From the NCBI GenBank assembly GCA_946478865.1, contig CAMLDO010000003.1, positions 124,001 through 188,000 on the forward strand: 64,000 bases of DNA. The letters are read 5' to 3'. This stretch comes from an uncultured Methylobacillus sp. Its GTDB lineage: Bacteria > Pseudomonadota > Gammaproteobacteria > Burkholderiales > Methylophilaceae. The notes under the pieces are model-generated. The model saw nothing but the letters and a program-made list of their open reading frames with translations. It searched no databases and had not been told where the DNA came from. This document shows positions 34,202-43,235 of the stretch, one piece after another (position 1 is the first letter of the stretch; every line of letters starts with the position of its first letter). Both the position numbers and the translations under genes were made by a program.

Positions 34202-35287
34202 ATGATATTTAGACGTTCCTTGACGCAAGAGCTGTACGCCACGGCCCTTGCCACATTCCTGACATTGGTGGGAATAGTGCTCGCCCAGCGCGTGGCCTTT
34301 TATCTGGGCGTTGCCGCGCGCGGAAGCCTTGCCAGCGACGCCATTAACGCGCTGCTCGGCTTCAGTTTGCTGAAATATCTCCCTTTGCTGCTGACCTTGA
34401 CGCTTTTCCTCAGCGTTTTGCTGACGTTGACGCGTTGGCATCGAGACAGCGAAATGGTGGTGTGGTTCACTTCCGGCCTCGGCCTTGCCGCGTGGGTACG
34501 CCCCGTGATGTGGTTCGCGATGCCCATTATCGTCGTCATCGCAGTATTGAGCATGTTCGTCTCGCCGTGGGCCACGGGCAAGGGTACTCAGTATGCCGAT
34601 CAGCTCAAGGCGCGTGATGAACTGGCGGCGATTTCTCCCGGTGTGTTCAAGGAGTCCCGGCATGCGGACCGCGTGTATTTTGTCGAAAGTTTCGACGAAT
34701 TGGGCAATACCGTAAAAAATATCTTTGTTCAGAATGTACAGCACCAGAAGCTGGGCATCATTGTGGCGCAGAAGGGTTATCGCGAAACGCACGAAAACGG
34801 CGACAACTTTCTCGTGATGCAGAACGGCCGTCGCTATGAGGGTAAGCCCAATACGCCGGAATATACGATTACCGAGTTCGAGCGCTACGCGATCCGCATC
34901 GAGGCCAACGAGGTGCAGGAGCGCCCGCCGACTACCAAGACCCGCGCAAGCGATGAGTTGCTGCGCGACAAGTCCAAGGAAAGCAGCGCCGAGTTCCAGT
35001 GGCGGCTTGCGACACCGATTTCCGCATTCCTGCTGGTGCTGCTCGCGATACCGATGAGTTTTGTCGATCCGCGCGCAGGGCGTTCTGCCAACATGATCAT
35101 GGCCGTGCTGGTGTACGTGATCTACAACAACCTGCTCAGTATCAGCCAGGCATGGGTGCAGCAGGACAAGATACACCCCGCCATCGGACTGTGGCCGGTG
35201 CATATGCTCGTGATAGTGCTCATCGTCTATCTCTTTTACCGGCGGTTGTTCCTGTTGCCGCTAATTCCGAATTTTTTCCGTAAATGA
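34202..35287 (+). CDS. lptF: LPS export system permease LptF
   Basis: A 361-residue permease subunit of the LptB2FG complex, which extracts lipopolysaccharide from the inner membrane. It has three N-terminal helices, a periplasmic jellyroll region (about 130-265) and three C-terminal helices (ATPISAFLLVLLAIPMSFVDPR, MIMAVLVYVIYNNLL, LVIVLIVYLFYRRLFLLP). The family start MIFRRSLTQELYATALATFL is present. It is divergent from pepA, 65 bases away, and its stop overlaps the lptG start by 4 bases (ATGA). Confidence 0.95.
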   Translation: MIFRRSLTQELYATALATFLTLVGIVLAQRVAFYLGVAARGSLASDAINALLGFSLLKYLPLLLTLTLFLSVLLTLTRWHRDSEMVVWFTSGLGLAAWVRPVMWFAMPIIVVIAVLSMFVSPWATGKGTQYADQLKARDELAAISPGVFKESRHADRVYFVESFDELGNTVKNIFVQNVQHQKLGIIVAQKGYRETHENGDNFLVMQNGRRYEGKPNTPEYTITEFERYAIRIEANEVQERPPTTKTRASDELLRDKSKESSAEFQWRLATPISAFLLVLLAIPMSFVDPRAGRSANMIMAVLVYVIYNNLLSISQAWVQQDKIHPAIGLWPVHMLVIVLIVYLFYRRLFLLPLIPNFFRK

Positions 35288-36354
35288 AGCTTTTCAGCCG
35301 TTATCTCTTTCAGGAAATTGTTTACAGCATCCTGCTGATGATGCTGGCGCTGCTCGCGCTGTTTGCGTTTTTCGATCTGATTCAGGAGTTGGAGAGCCTG
35401 GGTAAGGGCACGTACGGGCTGGGTCAAATCCTGATGTTCGTGCTGCTTAGCGTGCCCGGTCACGTTTACGAGGTAGTGCCGGTGGCAGTGCTGATCGGCA
35501 CCATGTACGCGTTGGCGCAATTCGGCCGCAATTCCGAGCTGGTGGTGCTGCGCACGAGCGGTATTTCGATGGCGCAAATGGCGCGCCCCCTGCTGCTTGT
35601 GGGAGCACTATTCGCCGGCGTGACATTCATCGGAGGAGAGCTGGTCGCACCGGTCAGCGAAAAGGCGGCGCAGAAGATGCGCATCATGGCGACTGATTCC
35701 GTGATTGCGCAGGATTTTCGCTCGGGTATGTGGGTCAAGGACGGCAACAGCTTCATCAATATCGAAGATGTGCTGCCGGATGCCGGTCTGGTGAATGTGC
35801 ACATTTACGAGTTCGATCAGGATTTCCACTTGCGCGTGATCAGCAATGCCAAAACCGCGCACTACAACGGTAAGCATTGGGAATTGAGCGAAGTGATGCA
35901 GACTGATTTTGCCGATCGCAGCATCCGTTCCCAGTCTTTCGACAAGGCAAGCTGGAATTCGGTGATCCAGCCGGAGCTGTTGAGTGTGCTGCTGGTGGTG
36001 CCGGAGAAGATGTCAGCCTGGAATCTCTATTCCTACATTCAGCATCTGAGCGAGAACCGCCAGAAAACGACGCGCCACCAGATCGCGCTCTGGTCCAAGA
36101 TGACTTACCCGATCGCGTGCATCGTGATGGTAGCGCTGGCCTTGCCGTTCGGCTTTCTGCAGCAGCGCGCGGGCGGTATCAGCGCGAAGATTTCCATCGG
36201 CATCATGCTGGGCATCAGCTATCAGGTATTGAATCGCGTGTTCGTCCACCTGGGGTTGCTCAACGACTGGCCGCCTCCGGTGAGCGCGACGATTCCGACC
36301 TTGCTGTTTCTGGCCGGAGGTGTAGGCATGCTGTTATGGAACGAGCGGCGTTGA
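35284..36354 (+). CDS. lptG: LPS export system permease LptG
   Basis: A 356-residue permease, the partner of LptF. The start MKLFSRYLFQEIVYSILLMM and the loop FFDLIQELESLGKGTYG are typical, as are the periplasmic jellyroll and final helices (YPIACIVMVALALPFGFLQQ, GIMLGISYQVLNRVFVHLG). Its translation is coupled to lptF by a 4-base overlap. It ends 38 bases from the stop of the convergent RDD-family gene; the gap holds only a weak GGGCCC/GGGTCC pairing and no clear terminator. Confidence 0.96.
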   Translation: MKLFSRYLFQEIVYSILLMMLALLALFAFFDLIQELESLGKGTYGLGQILMFVLLSVPGHVYEVVPVAVLIGTMYALAQFGRNSELVVLRTSGISMAQMARPLLLVGALFAGVTFIGGELVAPVSEKAAQKMRIMATDSVIAQDFRSGMWVKDGNSFINIEDVLPDAGLVNVHIYEFDQDFHLRVISNAKTAHYNGKHWELSEVMQTDFADRSIRSQSFDKASWNSVIQPELLSVLLVVPEKMSAWNLYSYIQHLSENRQKTTRHQIALWSKMTYPIACIVMVALALPFGFLQQRAGGISAKISIGIMLGISYQVLNRVFVHLGLLNDWPPPVSATIPTLLFLAGGVGMLLWNERR

Positions 36355-36392
36355 TCGCCCTTTGATATTCGGGCCCGCCTTGAACTGGGTCC

Positions 36393-36803
36393 TTATTTCC
36401 CAGCAAGGACGAGACGGGTATTGTTCAGGCGGTCGTGCAGAAACTGCCGATCCTTGTCGATCAGCGCCCACCACAATCCGATTCCGCCAGCCAGTACGCA
36501 CAATGCGGACAGCATAAATCGCTTGAGCGCCTGCAGGAGACTAAGCGGATTTCCCTCCAGCGTGACCACCCGAATTTTCCAGGTTTTCATCGCCAGCGTC
36601 TGGCCGCCATGCGTCCAGCACCAGAGAAAATAGGTTGCCATCATCAGCACTGAAATTTCTTGGAGCAACGCACGAGCCCAGCCGGAAGTGGCGTCGTCGT
36701 GAAAAGATGTGACGATGGCGGAAGCCAGCATCCACAGGGCGAGCACCGTCAAGACCTCATACAGTACGCCGCCCATGCGGCGCCAGAACCCGGGGGTAAT
36801 CAC
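36393..36803 (-). CDS. RDD family membrane protein
   Basis: A 136-residue protein with an RDD domain: three hydrophobic helices (LYEVLTVLALWMLASAIV, ISVLMMATYFLWCWTHGG, FMLSALCVLAGGIGLWWALI) and the family motif GQTLAMKTWKIRVV between helices. The opening Arg pair is RRMGG, and the usual DD is replaced by later acidic residues in DKDRQFLHDRL. The function is unknown; the family is linked to transport or ion exchange. It is the last gene of the sigma factor-DUF3619-DUF3106 run, 12 bases after DUF3106. Confidence 0.85.
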   Translation of the reverse strand: MITPGFWRRMGGVLYEVLTVLALWMLASAIVTSFHDDATSGWARALLQEISVLMMATYFLWCWTHGGQTLAMKTWKIRVVTLEGNPLSLLQALKRFMLSALCVLAGGIGLWWALIDKDRQFLHDRLNNTRLVLAGK

Positions 36804-36815
36804 ACTGAATACTGA

Positions 36816-37256
36816 TCAGTTGCCGAAATCGTCTTCGGGAGTGGGTTCCGGCCGGTTGCTGCGCAGCTTCTGGCGCTCGGCTTCCGGCAGGCGCTGATAT
36901 TCGCGCCACTTGCGGCGCAGTTCTTCCTGTTTGTCGGCCGGCAGGGATTCGAATTGCTGGTACTTCTTGCGCGCGTTCTCGCGCTCGTAAGGCGTCATGC
37001 GGCTCCAGTTGTCGAGCCGCTGCTGCACGCGTTGCTGCTGCTGGGGATTCATCTTGGGATAGTCACGCGCGATATCCAGCATTTTCTCGCGCTGCCACGG
37101 ACGCAAGGTGTCCCACTCCTTGGCAAGCGGTGCGAGAACCTCCTGTTGATCTTCGCTCAGTTGCGCCCATTGCGGATCGCCTCCCTGGGCGGCCTGCGCG
37201 TTCACCGCCCAGAGGGCAGCCGTCGCGATCAGTGCCGCGAGGTATTTTCTAACCAT
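36816..37256 (-). CDS. DUF3106 periplasmic protein
   Basis: A 146-residue exported protein with a signal peptide to about residue 22 (LWAVNAQA-A). The mature protein repeats short Trp/Leu-Pro-Arg helices: PQWAQLSEDQQEVLAPLAKE, WDTLRPWQREKML, NWSRMTPYERENARKKY and EYQRLPEAERQKL. These repeats define DUF3106, a family found mostly in betaproteobacteria and of unknown role; the highly basic, coiled look could suit a sensor of envelope state or a chaperone. Its start overlaps the end of DUF3619 by 28 bases, so translation is coupled to it and to the sigma factor upstream. Confidence 0.88.
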   Translation of the reverse strand: MVRKYLAALIATAALWAVNAQAAQGGDPQWAQLSEDQQEVLAPLAKEWDTLRPWQREKMLDIARDYPKMNPQQQQRVQQRLDNWSRMTPYERENARKKYQQFESLPADKQEELRRKWREYQRLPEAERQKLRSNRPEPTPEDDFGN

Positions 37257-37609
37257 GCATCGAACCCTTTATCCACATAAGCTTCAGGCGGCAGGTCGGA
37301 GGCGAGCAGCAATGCATCGGCCTCAACCGGCTCGGAATAGTTTTGTTGCAGCGCGACAAAGACCAGCAGCGCAGCGGAGACGACGATCGCCGCTGGCATC
37401 CAGCCGTGATGCTCATGGAAATATTCCTGAATTGAATGACCGAAGCCCGCGAGTGCCGGCTGCGTTTGATGAGCCAAGACCGGCTGCGCTGCAGCGATTG
37501 CCTTGCGACGCGCTGCAACGAGTTTGTCCGCGGTCTGGCGATCCAGATCCGCGGTGCCGTAGTTCAGCACGTCGACGATTTCCTTAGCAGTATCCTGTTC
37601 GCGTGTCAT
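37229..37609 (-). CDS. DUF3619 single-pass membrane protein, candidate anti-sigma factor
   Basis: A 126-residue protein. A cytosolic N-terminal half of about 68 residues (MTREQDTAKEIVDVLNYGTA) precedes one membrane helix at about 70-88 (MPAAIVVSAALLVFVALQQ) and a short C-terminal tail with SDLPPEAYVDKGFDAWL. This matches DUF3619. Size, single helix and position right after a sigma factor gene, with an ATGA overlap, are what one expects of an anti-sigma factor, but I see no known anti-sigma motif. It then overlaps DUF3106 by 28 bases. The anti-sigma role is inference. Confidence 0.8.
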   Translation of the reverse strand: MTREQDTAKEIVDVLNYGTADLDRQTADKLVAARRKAIAAAQPVLAHQTQPALAGFGHSIQEYFHEHHGWMPAAIVVSAALLVFVALQQNYSEPVEADALLLASDLPPEAYVDKGFDAWLENTSRH

Positions 37610-38196
37610 AGCCGAATTCCTTTCTTCCCGAGCACTGCCGCCAGCGCGTGCACCGCCCGCGAGCAATGCGTCTTGACGCTACCCTCGGAACATCCCATTA
37701 TTTTTGCCGTTTCCGCTACATCCATATCTTCCCAGTAACGCAGCACGAAGGCTTCGCGTTGACGGGTCGGCAGGTTTTGCAAGGCACTTTCGATTATAGC
37801 AAGCGTCTGTGCGCGTTCCACTTCGTTCTGCGGGTCGGTCTGACCCTCGTCCTCGATCGATGAAATCGTTTCCAGCGGGTCGTGTTCCTCGTCGTCGTCA
37901 TTGGATGAGAACGAGGAAAACAGCGTGGTCCACAGGTTGCGCACCTTCTGACGGCGGAAGTGGTCGCGTATCGTATTCTGCAGAATGCGCTGGAACAGCA
38001 TCGGAAATTCTTCCGCCGGGCGCTGCGCATATTTTTCCGCCAGTTTGAGCATGGCATCCTGAACGATATCCAGCGCCATGTGATCGTTGCGCACCGCATA
38101 CACCGCCTGCTTGTATGCGCGGCGCTCAACCTCGGAAAGAAAATCGGATAATTCCTGGGAGTTGGCCATTCTTTTGAAAGCTTGAAGGACTATCAT
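37606..38196 (-). CDS. RNA polymerase sigma-70 family (ECF-type) sigma factor
   Basis: A 196-residue sigma factor with only regions 2 and 4. Region 2 (about 15-90) has YAVRNDHMALDIVQDAMLKL and FPMLFQRILQNTIRDHFRRQ. An acidic linker follows (SSNDDDEEHDPLETISS), longer than usual for ECF factors. Region 4 (about 125-190) has LPTRQREAFVLRYWEDMDVAETAKIMGCSEGSVKTHCSRA. The ATG at 38196 has AGGA about 9 bases upstream; ATG 38169 is an alternative. Its stop overlaps the DUF3619 start by ATGA. The target promoters are unknown; autoregulation is possible. Confidence 0.92.
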   Translation of the reverse strand: MIVLQAFKRMANSQELSDFLSEVERRAYKQAVYAVRNDHMALDIVQDAMLKLAEKYAQRPAEEFPMLFQRILQNTIRDHFRRQKVRNLWTTLFSSFSSNDDDEEHDPLETISSIEDEGQTDPQNEVERAQTLAIIESALQNLPTRQREAFVLRYWEDMDVAETAKIMGCSEGSVKTHCSRAVHALAAVLGKKGIRL

Positions 38197-38285
38197 GGTC
38201 CCGGTTCCTGCCGAGTATAGCAGGTGATTTTTGTTGCGTGACCGGCTTTTCGCTACAATCGGATTTTCGATTGGAAAGCCTGCTC

Positions 38286-38510
38286 ATGTTGGGTAAATTG
38301 CTGCTGCTGGCCCTGGCTGTATGGATGATCCTGCTGCTGCTCAAGCAGTACCGGCGTGGGGTTCAGCCGCCCCGTACGCCGCCGCGCATGGAGTCTCAGG
38401 ACATGGTGTCCTGCAAGGAGTGCGGCGTGCATCTGCCGAAATCCGAGAGCATCCTCAAAAAGGGCGGGTACTACTGCAGCAAGGAACACAGCGATAAAGC
38501 GGGACAATGA
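38286..38510 (+). CDS. PP0621 family small zinc-binding membrane protein
   Basis: A 74-residue protein. An N-terminal membrane helix (MLGKLLLLALAVWMILLLL) is followed by a basic linker and a small zinc site: C43 and C46 in VSCKECGVHLP and C64 with H68 in YYCSKEH. This is the PP0621 family, which lies next to pilS or ampD in many beta- and gammaproteobacteria. The function is unknown. Its stop overlaps the pilS start by ATGA, so the two are coupled. ATG 38286 is chosen over an upstream ATG at 38238 because the membrane helix starts here. Confidence 0.85.
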   Translation: MLGKLLLLALAVWMILLLLKQYRRGVQPPRTPPRMESQDMVSCKECGVHLPKSESILKKGGYYCSKEHSDKAGQ

Positions 38511-40108
38511 AGCTTCCCGTTTTTGTGACTGATCTGCCCCTCCCGCATTCGGACGCTTATTGGCGGACGATGCGTTACTTCGGCTTTTATCGGGTCATCA
38601 TCGCCTTGCTGCTGTTCGGCGCTTACATCCTGCTTAATGAGAGAGCGTGGTGGCAGCGGTATGACAGCCCTCTCTATCTCAAGGCATCGCTGAGCTATCT
38701 TGCTTTCGCGGTGGTCATGGGCGCCCTGACTTTTGTCCGCTGGCCGCGATTCAATCGCCAACTCACCATACAAGCGATAGGCGACATCGTATTCATCGTG
38801 TTGCTCATGAACGCGGGTGGCGGCGTGCGTAGCGGACTGGGACTTCTGCTGGTGGTGGCAATCGCCGGCGCAAGTCTCATCACGCAGGGGCGTCTCGCCA
38901 TCTTCTATGCTTCGCTGGCAAGCATTGCGCTTTTGATCGAGCAGAGCTGGCGCATTCTGACCGACAGCGAAAACACGGGCGACTACACCCATGCGGTCAT
39001 GCTCAGCCTCAGCTGTTTTGCTACCGCCTGGCTTGCGCATACCTTTGCCAAACGTACCCAGCAAAGCGAAGAGTTGGCCTCGCAGCGCGGCATCGACTTG
39101 GAAAACCTCGCGCAGATCAATCAGCTGGTGATTCGTGACATGCAGGATGGCGTCATCGTGGTGGATCAGGATATGCGCGTGCGCCATCACAACCGGCGTG
39201 CGGAAACCCTGCTGGGCGTGAGCGCTGGCGAATGGAAAGAATTGAGCCTCGATATATTCGCTCCCGGCATTGCGCGGCTCTATGAAAACTGGGCCGATGG
39301 GCAGGCCGGAGGCAATCAGGTGCTGGTTGTAAACGGCATGGATGTACTGCTGCGCTTTGTCCCGGTGGGGAGCGATCGCAAGCGCGGCGCCGTCATGTTC
39401 ATAGAAGACTGGAGCCGGGTGCAGGCGGAGGCCAGGCAACTTAAGCTGGCAGCCTTGGGACGACTGACGGCCAATATCGCTCATGAAATTCGCAATCCCT
39501 TGAGTTCGATCAGCCATGCCGGCCAACTGCTGCAGGAAGAAGATAATCAGGACCCGACATTTCGCCGGCTGCTGCAGATCATCCAGGACAATGTCGAGCG
39601 GCTGGATCATATCGTCAAGGATGTGCTGCAACTGAGCCGGCGTGACCGCAGCCGCATGGAAACTGTCATGCTTGCCGATTTCCTGGAAGAGTTTCGTGAA
39701 CAGTTCTGCCGCGTGGAAAAAATTCCTCCCGAAGGATTTGTTCTGGAGCTTGAGGATGCCACCTTGGCGACAGTATTCGATCGCGATCATTTGCATCAGA
39801 TACTATGGAACCTGGGCCGCAACGGCTGGCGGCATGGACAGCAGCAAGCCGGCAGCTTGCAAGTGAAATTGTCGATCGGCATGCCTGCCTCTCGCCTGGA
39901 GCTGGAAGTGACGGATGACGGGCCGGGTATTTCGCCGGAAGTGCGCGCTCACCTTTTCGAACCTTTTTTCACGACGGATGCCGGCGGTACCGGGCTCGGG
40001 CTGTATATTTGCCGGGAGTTGTGCGAGGCCAACGGTGCGGGGCTGGATTATGTAGAATCTGCAAAAGGTGCCCGATTCGTGATTTACCTGAAGAGACAAT
40101 ATGCCTGA
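38507..40108 (+). CDS. pilS: Two-component sensor kinase PilS
   Basis: A 533-residue kinase. Six N-terminal membrane helices cover about residues 20-185 (YFGFYRVIIALLLFGAYIL, FLVLLM-type helices, LLLVVAIAGASLI). A PAS domain follows at about 205-300 (DMQDGVIVVDQDMRVRHHN). The H box is NIAHEIRNPLSSISHAGQLL and the ATPase has WNLGRNGWRHG, TDDGPGISPEVR and GTGLGLYICRE. In Pseudomonas, PilS senses PilA in the membrane and phosphorylates PilR to drive pilA transcription. It is coupled to PP0621 upstream and overlaps pilR by 8 bases. No pilin gene is in the window. Confidence 0.93.
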   Translation: MKLPVFVTDLPLPHSDAYWRTMRYFGFYRVIIALLLFGAYILLNERAWWQRYDSPLYLKASLSYLAFAVVMGALTFVRWPRFNRQLTIQAIGDIVFIVLLMNAGGGVRSGLGLLLVVAIAGASLITQGRLAIFYASLASIALLIEQSWRILTDSENTGDYTHAVMLSLSCFATAWLAHTFAKRTQQSEELASQRGIDLENLAQINQLVIRDMQDGVIVVDQDMRVRHHNRRAETLLGVSAGEWKELSLDIFAPGIARLYENWADGQAGGNQVLVVNGMDVLLRFVPVGSDRKRGAVMFIEDWSRVQAEARQLKLAALGRLTANIAHEIRNPLSSISHAGQLLQEEDNQDPTFRRLLQIIQDNVERLDHIVKDVLQLSRRDRSRMETVMLADFLEEFREQFCRVEKIPPEGFVLELEDATLATVFDRDHLHQILWNLGRNGWRHGQQQAGSLQVKLSIGMPASRLELEVTDDGPGISPEVRAHLFEPFFTTDAGGTGLGLYICRELCEANGAGLDYVESAKGARFVIYLKRQYA

Positions 40109-41450
40109 TTTCCCGGTAATGGCTCCTTGCCTGGTCGTGGACGACGAGGCTGATATCCGTGAACTGCTGGTACTGACGCTGGAGCGTATGGGGCTGAGCG
40201 TCGAAAGCGCGTCCAGCGTAGGTGAAGCGCAGCAGAAGCTCGCCCAGCGGGATTTTGCGCTGTGCCTCACCGACATGCGCTTGCCCGATGGCGACGGCCT
40301 CGAGCTGATGCGTCATATTTTTCAGCAAAAGCCAGGCATGCCGGTCGCTGTCATTACCGCCTATGGCAGTGCCGAGAATGCGGTGGCTGCGCTCAAGGCC
40401 GGTGCTTTCGACTATCTGTCGAAGCCGATTTCACTCAAACAGCTGCGCCCGTTGGTGCAGTCCGCACTCAAGTTGTCCGAAAAGACCGAAGCCAAGCCGC
40501 AAGGGGCGGGGCTCATCGGCGATTCCGCTCCTATCCGGCATGCGCGGCAGATGATCGACAAGCTGTCTCGCAGCCAGGCGCCCGTCTATATCAGCGGCGA
40601 ATCCGGCAGCGGCAAGGAGCTGGCGGCAAGATTGATACACGCCAGCAGCGTCAGACGCGATGGCCCCTTCGTCCCCGTCAACTGCGGCGCGATCCCGGAG
40701 AGCCTCATGGAAAGCGAGTTTTTCGGGTACAAGAAGGGCGCGTTCACCGGTGCGTTGCAGGACCGCGAGGGCTTTTTCCATGCCGCGAACGGCGGCACGC
40801 TCTTCCTCGACGAGGTCGCCGATCTGCCGTTAGCGATGCAGGTCAAGCTGTTGCGTGCGATTCAGGAAAAGAAGGTGCGCATGGTGGGCAGTACGCAGGA
40901 AGAAAACGTGGATGTACGCATCATCAGCGCGACTCACCGAAACCTGTCCCAGATGATGGAAGGCGGTCAGTTCCGGCAGGATCTGTATTATCGCTTGAAT
41001 GTCATCGAGCTCAAGATGCCTCCGCTGCGCGAAATGGCGAGTGATATCCCCGAACTCGCACAAAACATCCTCGCGCGTCATTGCCGCGAACTGGAGATGG
41101 CGGTTCCAGTTTTATCGAAAGATGCCGCCGCTGCGCTGACCCGTCACGCCTTCCCGGGCAATGTGCGAGAACTGGAGAATGTGCTGGAACGCGCGCTCGC
41201 GCTTTGCAACGGCAGTACGATCGAGCGCGACGATCTGCTATTGGAGCCGTCGGCTTCGGCGCTTGCCGATGATGAGGGTTTCATTGCGGATGGCGAGATT
41301 GCCTTGCCGGAATATCTGGAAAGCATCGAGCGCAAAATTATCCTCGATGCGCTGCAAAAGGCGGGAAACAACAAGACAGCGGCGGCGAAGCTGCTGGGCG
41401 TCAGCTTCCGTACTTTCCGATACCGGCTGGAAAAGCTCGGGCTGAGCTAG
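40101..41450 (+). CDS. pilR: Sigma-54-dependent response regulator PilR
   Basis: A 449-residue NtrC-family activator. The receiver has the acidic pair in VVDDEADIR and the phospho-acceptor in CLTDMRLPDGDGLELM. The AAA+ domain has Walker A GESGSGKELAARL, the canonical sigma-54 loop KKGAFTGALQDR and Walker [15 protein letters not shown] Fis-type helix-turn-helix ends the protein (AAAKLLGVSFRTFRYRLEKL). It probably activates pilA from a sigma-54 promoter. It overlaps pilS by 8 bases, and a strong hairpin follows its stop. Confidence 0.95.
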   Translation: MPDFPVMAPCLVVDDEADIRELLVLTLERMGLSVESASSVGEAQQKLAQRDFALCLTDMRLPDGDGLELMRHIFQQKPGMPVAVITAYGSAENAVAALKAGAFDYLSKPISLKQLRPLVQSALKLSEKTEAKPQGAGLIGDSAPIRHARQMIDKLSRSQAPVYISGESGSGKELAARLIHASSVRRDGPFVPVNCGAIPESLMESEFFGYKKGAFTGALQDREGFFHAANGGTLFLDEVADLPLAMQVKLLRAIQEKKVRMVGSTQEENVDVRIISATHRNLSQMMEGGQFRQDLYYRLNVIELKMPPLREMASDIPELAQNILARHCRELEMAVPVLSKDAAAALTRHAFPGNVRELENVLERALALCNGSTIERDDLLLEPSASALADDEGFIADGEIALPEYLESIERKIILDALQKAGNNKTAAAKLLGVSFRTFRYRLEKLGLS

Positions 41451-41455
41451 AGAAA

Positions 41456-41481
41456 GCCTGCGGCACCGGGATGCCGCAGGC
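41456..41481. terminator. Hairpin between pilR and the Na/Ca exchanger gene
   Basis: GCCTGCGGCA pairs perfectly with TGCCGCAGGC around a 6-base loop between two converging genes. The T-run is weak (CAATTGGTT on the plus strand). It can serve both transcripts. Confidence 0.65.
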
Positions 41482-41488
41482 AATTGGT

Positions 41489-42490
41489 TCAGGACAGGGC
41501 GATGACGAGGTAGGTCACATACAGCCCGCCATTGATCCACAGATGCCATACCTTGATATGGCCGCGGGCGACGAGGACGCGCAGCCAGGTAGCGGCCAGC
41601 AGCGTGATGACGACGCCGGCCAGGACTTCGCTGCGCGGCTGCCACGGAGTCAGCATGATGCCGATGGCCGGCAGCAGCGTTCCCTGGAATACCATGGCGC
41701 CGGTGATATTACCGAAAGCCAGGGTGTCCTTGTGCTTGCGTATCCACAGGATGCTGTTGACCTTTTCCGGCAGTTCGGTCGCGATTGGAATGATCAGCAG
41801 CGACAGCAGCAGCGCGGAGATTCCGAGAATGCGCGAAGCTTCTTCCACGCCATTGATGAAACCGTGAGCACCAAAAATCAGCAAGGCCAGACCGGCTGCC
41901 AGTTGCAGCAGAATCACGATCATATTGTTGGGCAGACCGACGCGGCACAGGAACATAGGCTCATCCGCTTCGGTAGCATGTCCTTCGTTTACCAGTGCCT
42001 TGGATGCGCGCAGCGTCAGCATGATATAGACGAAATAGATCAGTACCATGCCAAAGCCCAATGTGGCACGTACGGCAGCGAGCTCATGCGGGATGAACAG
42101 TGCCAGCGTCGCGAAGCCGAAGGCTGCCAGGAAGAAATTGAGATCGCGCGTGAGGCCAGTTTTCTCGGGGCGCAATTCGCCGCCTGCGCCGCGCTTGTAA
42201 ATGACGGAAAGTGCCATCAGCGCAAGCGACAGGGTTGACAGCATGAGGGGAGCGCCGAGAATCGCGCCGACGCCGATTTCCTCGTTCACCGCCGTGTTGG
42301 TCGTGCCTGCCAGCAGCGCGAGCAGCGGTACCATGGTCTCCGGAAGAGCTGTCCCCACTGCGGCGAACAGGGAGCCGGTCACGCCTTCCGAGATTTTGAG
42401 TTTTTCGCCCAGATGTTCGAGCGCGTTGGTAAAGATTTCGGCAGCGACTAGAATCACCACCAGCATAACGAGGAGTTCGATGAATACCAT
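41489..42490 (-). CDS. Sodium/calcium exchanger family membrane protein
   Basis: A 333-residue member of the CaCA family with about ten helices in two inverted halves. The alpha-repeat motifs that line the ion path are both seen: GSLFAAVGTALPETMVPLLA in the first half and LIIPIATELPEKVNSILW in the second. Family members exchange Na+ or H+ for Ca2+; ion choice cannot be read here. I set the start at ATG 42490 because the first helix (MVFIELLVMLVVILVA) begins there; the frame is open 276 bases upstream across the divergent ampD start. It converges with pilR. Confidence 0.88.
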   Translation of the reverse strand: MVFIELLVMLVVILVAAEIFTNALEHLGEKLKISEGVTGSLFAAVGTALPETMVPLLALLAGTTNTAVNEEIGVGAILGAPLMLSTLSLALMALSVIYKRGAGGELRPEKTGLTRDLNFFLAAFGFATLALFIPHELAAVRATLGFGMVLIYFVYIMLTLRASKALVNEGHATEADEPMFLCRVGLPNNMIVILLQLAAGLALLIFGAHGFINGVEEASRILGISALLLSLLIIPIATELPEKVNSILWIRKHKDTLAFGNITGAMVFQGTLLPAIGIMLTPWQPRSEVLAGVVITLLAATWLRVLVARGHIKVWHLWINGGLYVTYLVIALS

Positions 42491-42547
42491 GGAAAATCCA
42501 GTCAGGTTGGTTAGGCCGCGATTGTATCGGAATCGGACCGCTGGCGC

Positions 42548-43084
42548 ATGAACACGTTCCACATCGACGCGGAAGGCGTGTTGCCTGCCGCTCGCCAGCT
42601 TCCTTCGCCCAACTTCGATGAGCGACCTTCGGAAGCGGCTATCGAATTGGTCGTGATTCACAACATCAGCCTGCCGCCCGGCCAGTATGGCGGTGATGGA
42701 GTCGCCGAATTGTTCACAAATCGGCTCAATCCCGAAGAGCATCCCTATTATCGCGATATCCACCAACTCAGGGTGTCATCGCATTTTTTCATACGGCGCG
42801 ACGGTGAGTTGATCCAGTTTGTCTCTTGCCTCAAACGCGCCTGGCATGCTGGAGTGTCGCAATGGCTGGGGCGGGAGCGCTGCAACGACTTTTCCATCGG
42901 CATCGAGTTGGAAGGCGATGACTATTCGCCTTTCGAGGAAGCGCAGTACGTGGCTCTGAATCAATTGCTGGAGGCTTTGCGGGAGGCCTATCCCATTGCC
43001 GGGGTCACCGGCCATTCCGATATCGCTCCGGGCAGAAAAACCGATCCCGGCCTTTTCTTCGACTGGAGCAGGGTCCAGCGCTGA
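42548..43084 (+). CDS. ampD: 1,6-anhydro-N-acetylmuramyl-L-alanine amidase AmpD
   Basis: A 178-residue zinc amidase of the cytosol that cuts the peptide from anhydro-muropeptides during wall recycling. Zinc ligands are seen in VIHNISLPPG (first His), in the region RAWHAGVSQWLG (second His) and in GHSDIAPGRKTDPG (Asp, with the catalytic Lys). SIGIELEGDD is the family strand. Loss of AmpD induces AmpC in some bacteria, but no ampC or ampR is nearby. It is divergent from the exchanger gene. A gap of 151 bases without clear signals separates it from the next gene. Confidence 0.95.
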   Translation: MNTFHIDAEGVLPAARQLPSPNFDERPSEAAIELVVIHNISLPPGQYGGDGVAELFTNRLNPEEHPYYRDIHQLRVSSHFFIRRDGELIQFVSCLKRAWHAGVSQWLGRERCNDFSIGIELEGDDYSPFEEAQYVALNQLLEALREAYPIAGVTGHSDIAPGRKTDPGLFFDWSRVQR

Positions 43085-43235
43085 CGGGAAATCCGTTCTG
43101 CCGAATTACCGCTTCAGTTTTCGTGCCTATGCGAACTGGGCCGCGATCAGAACAGTCTGCAATTCAATGTGAGAATTCAGGTCAGAAGATTATCGGCTTT
43201 AATGACATGACACTGTGGCGAGCGAAAGGAAGGCG

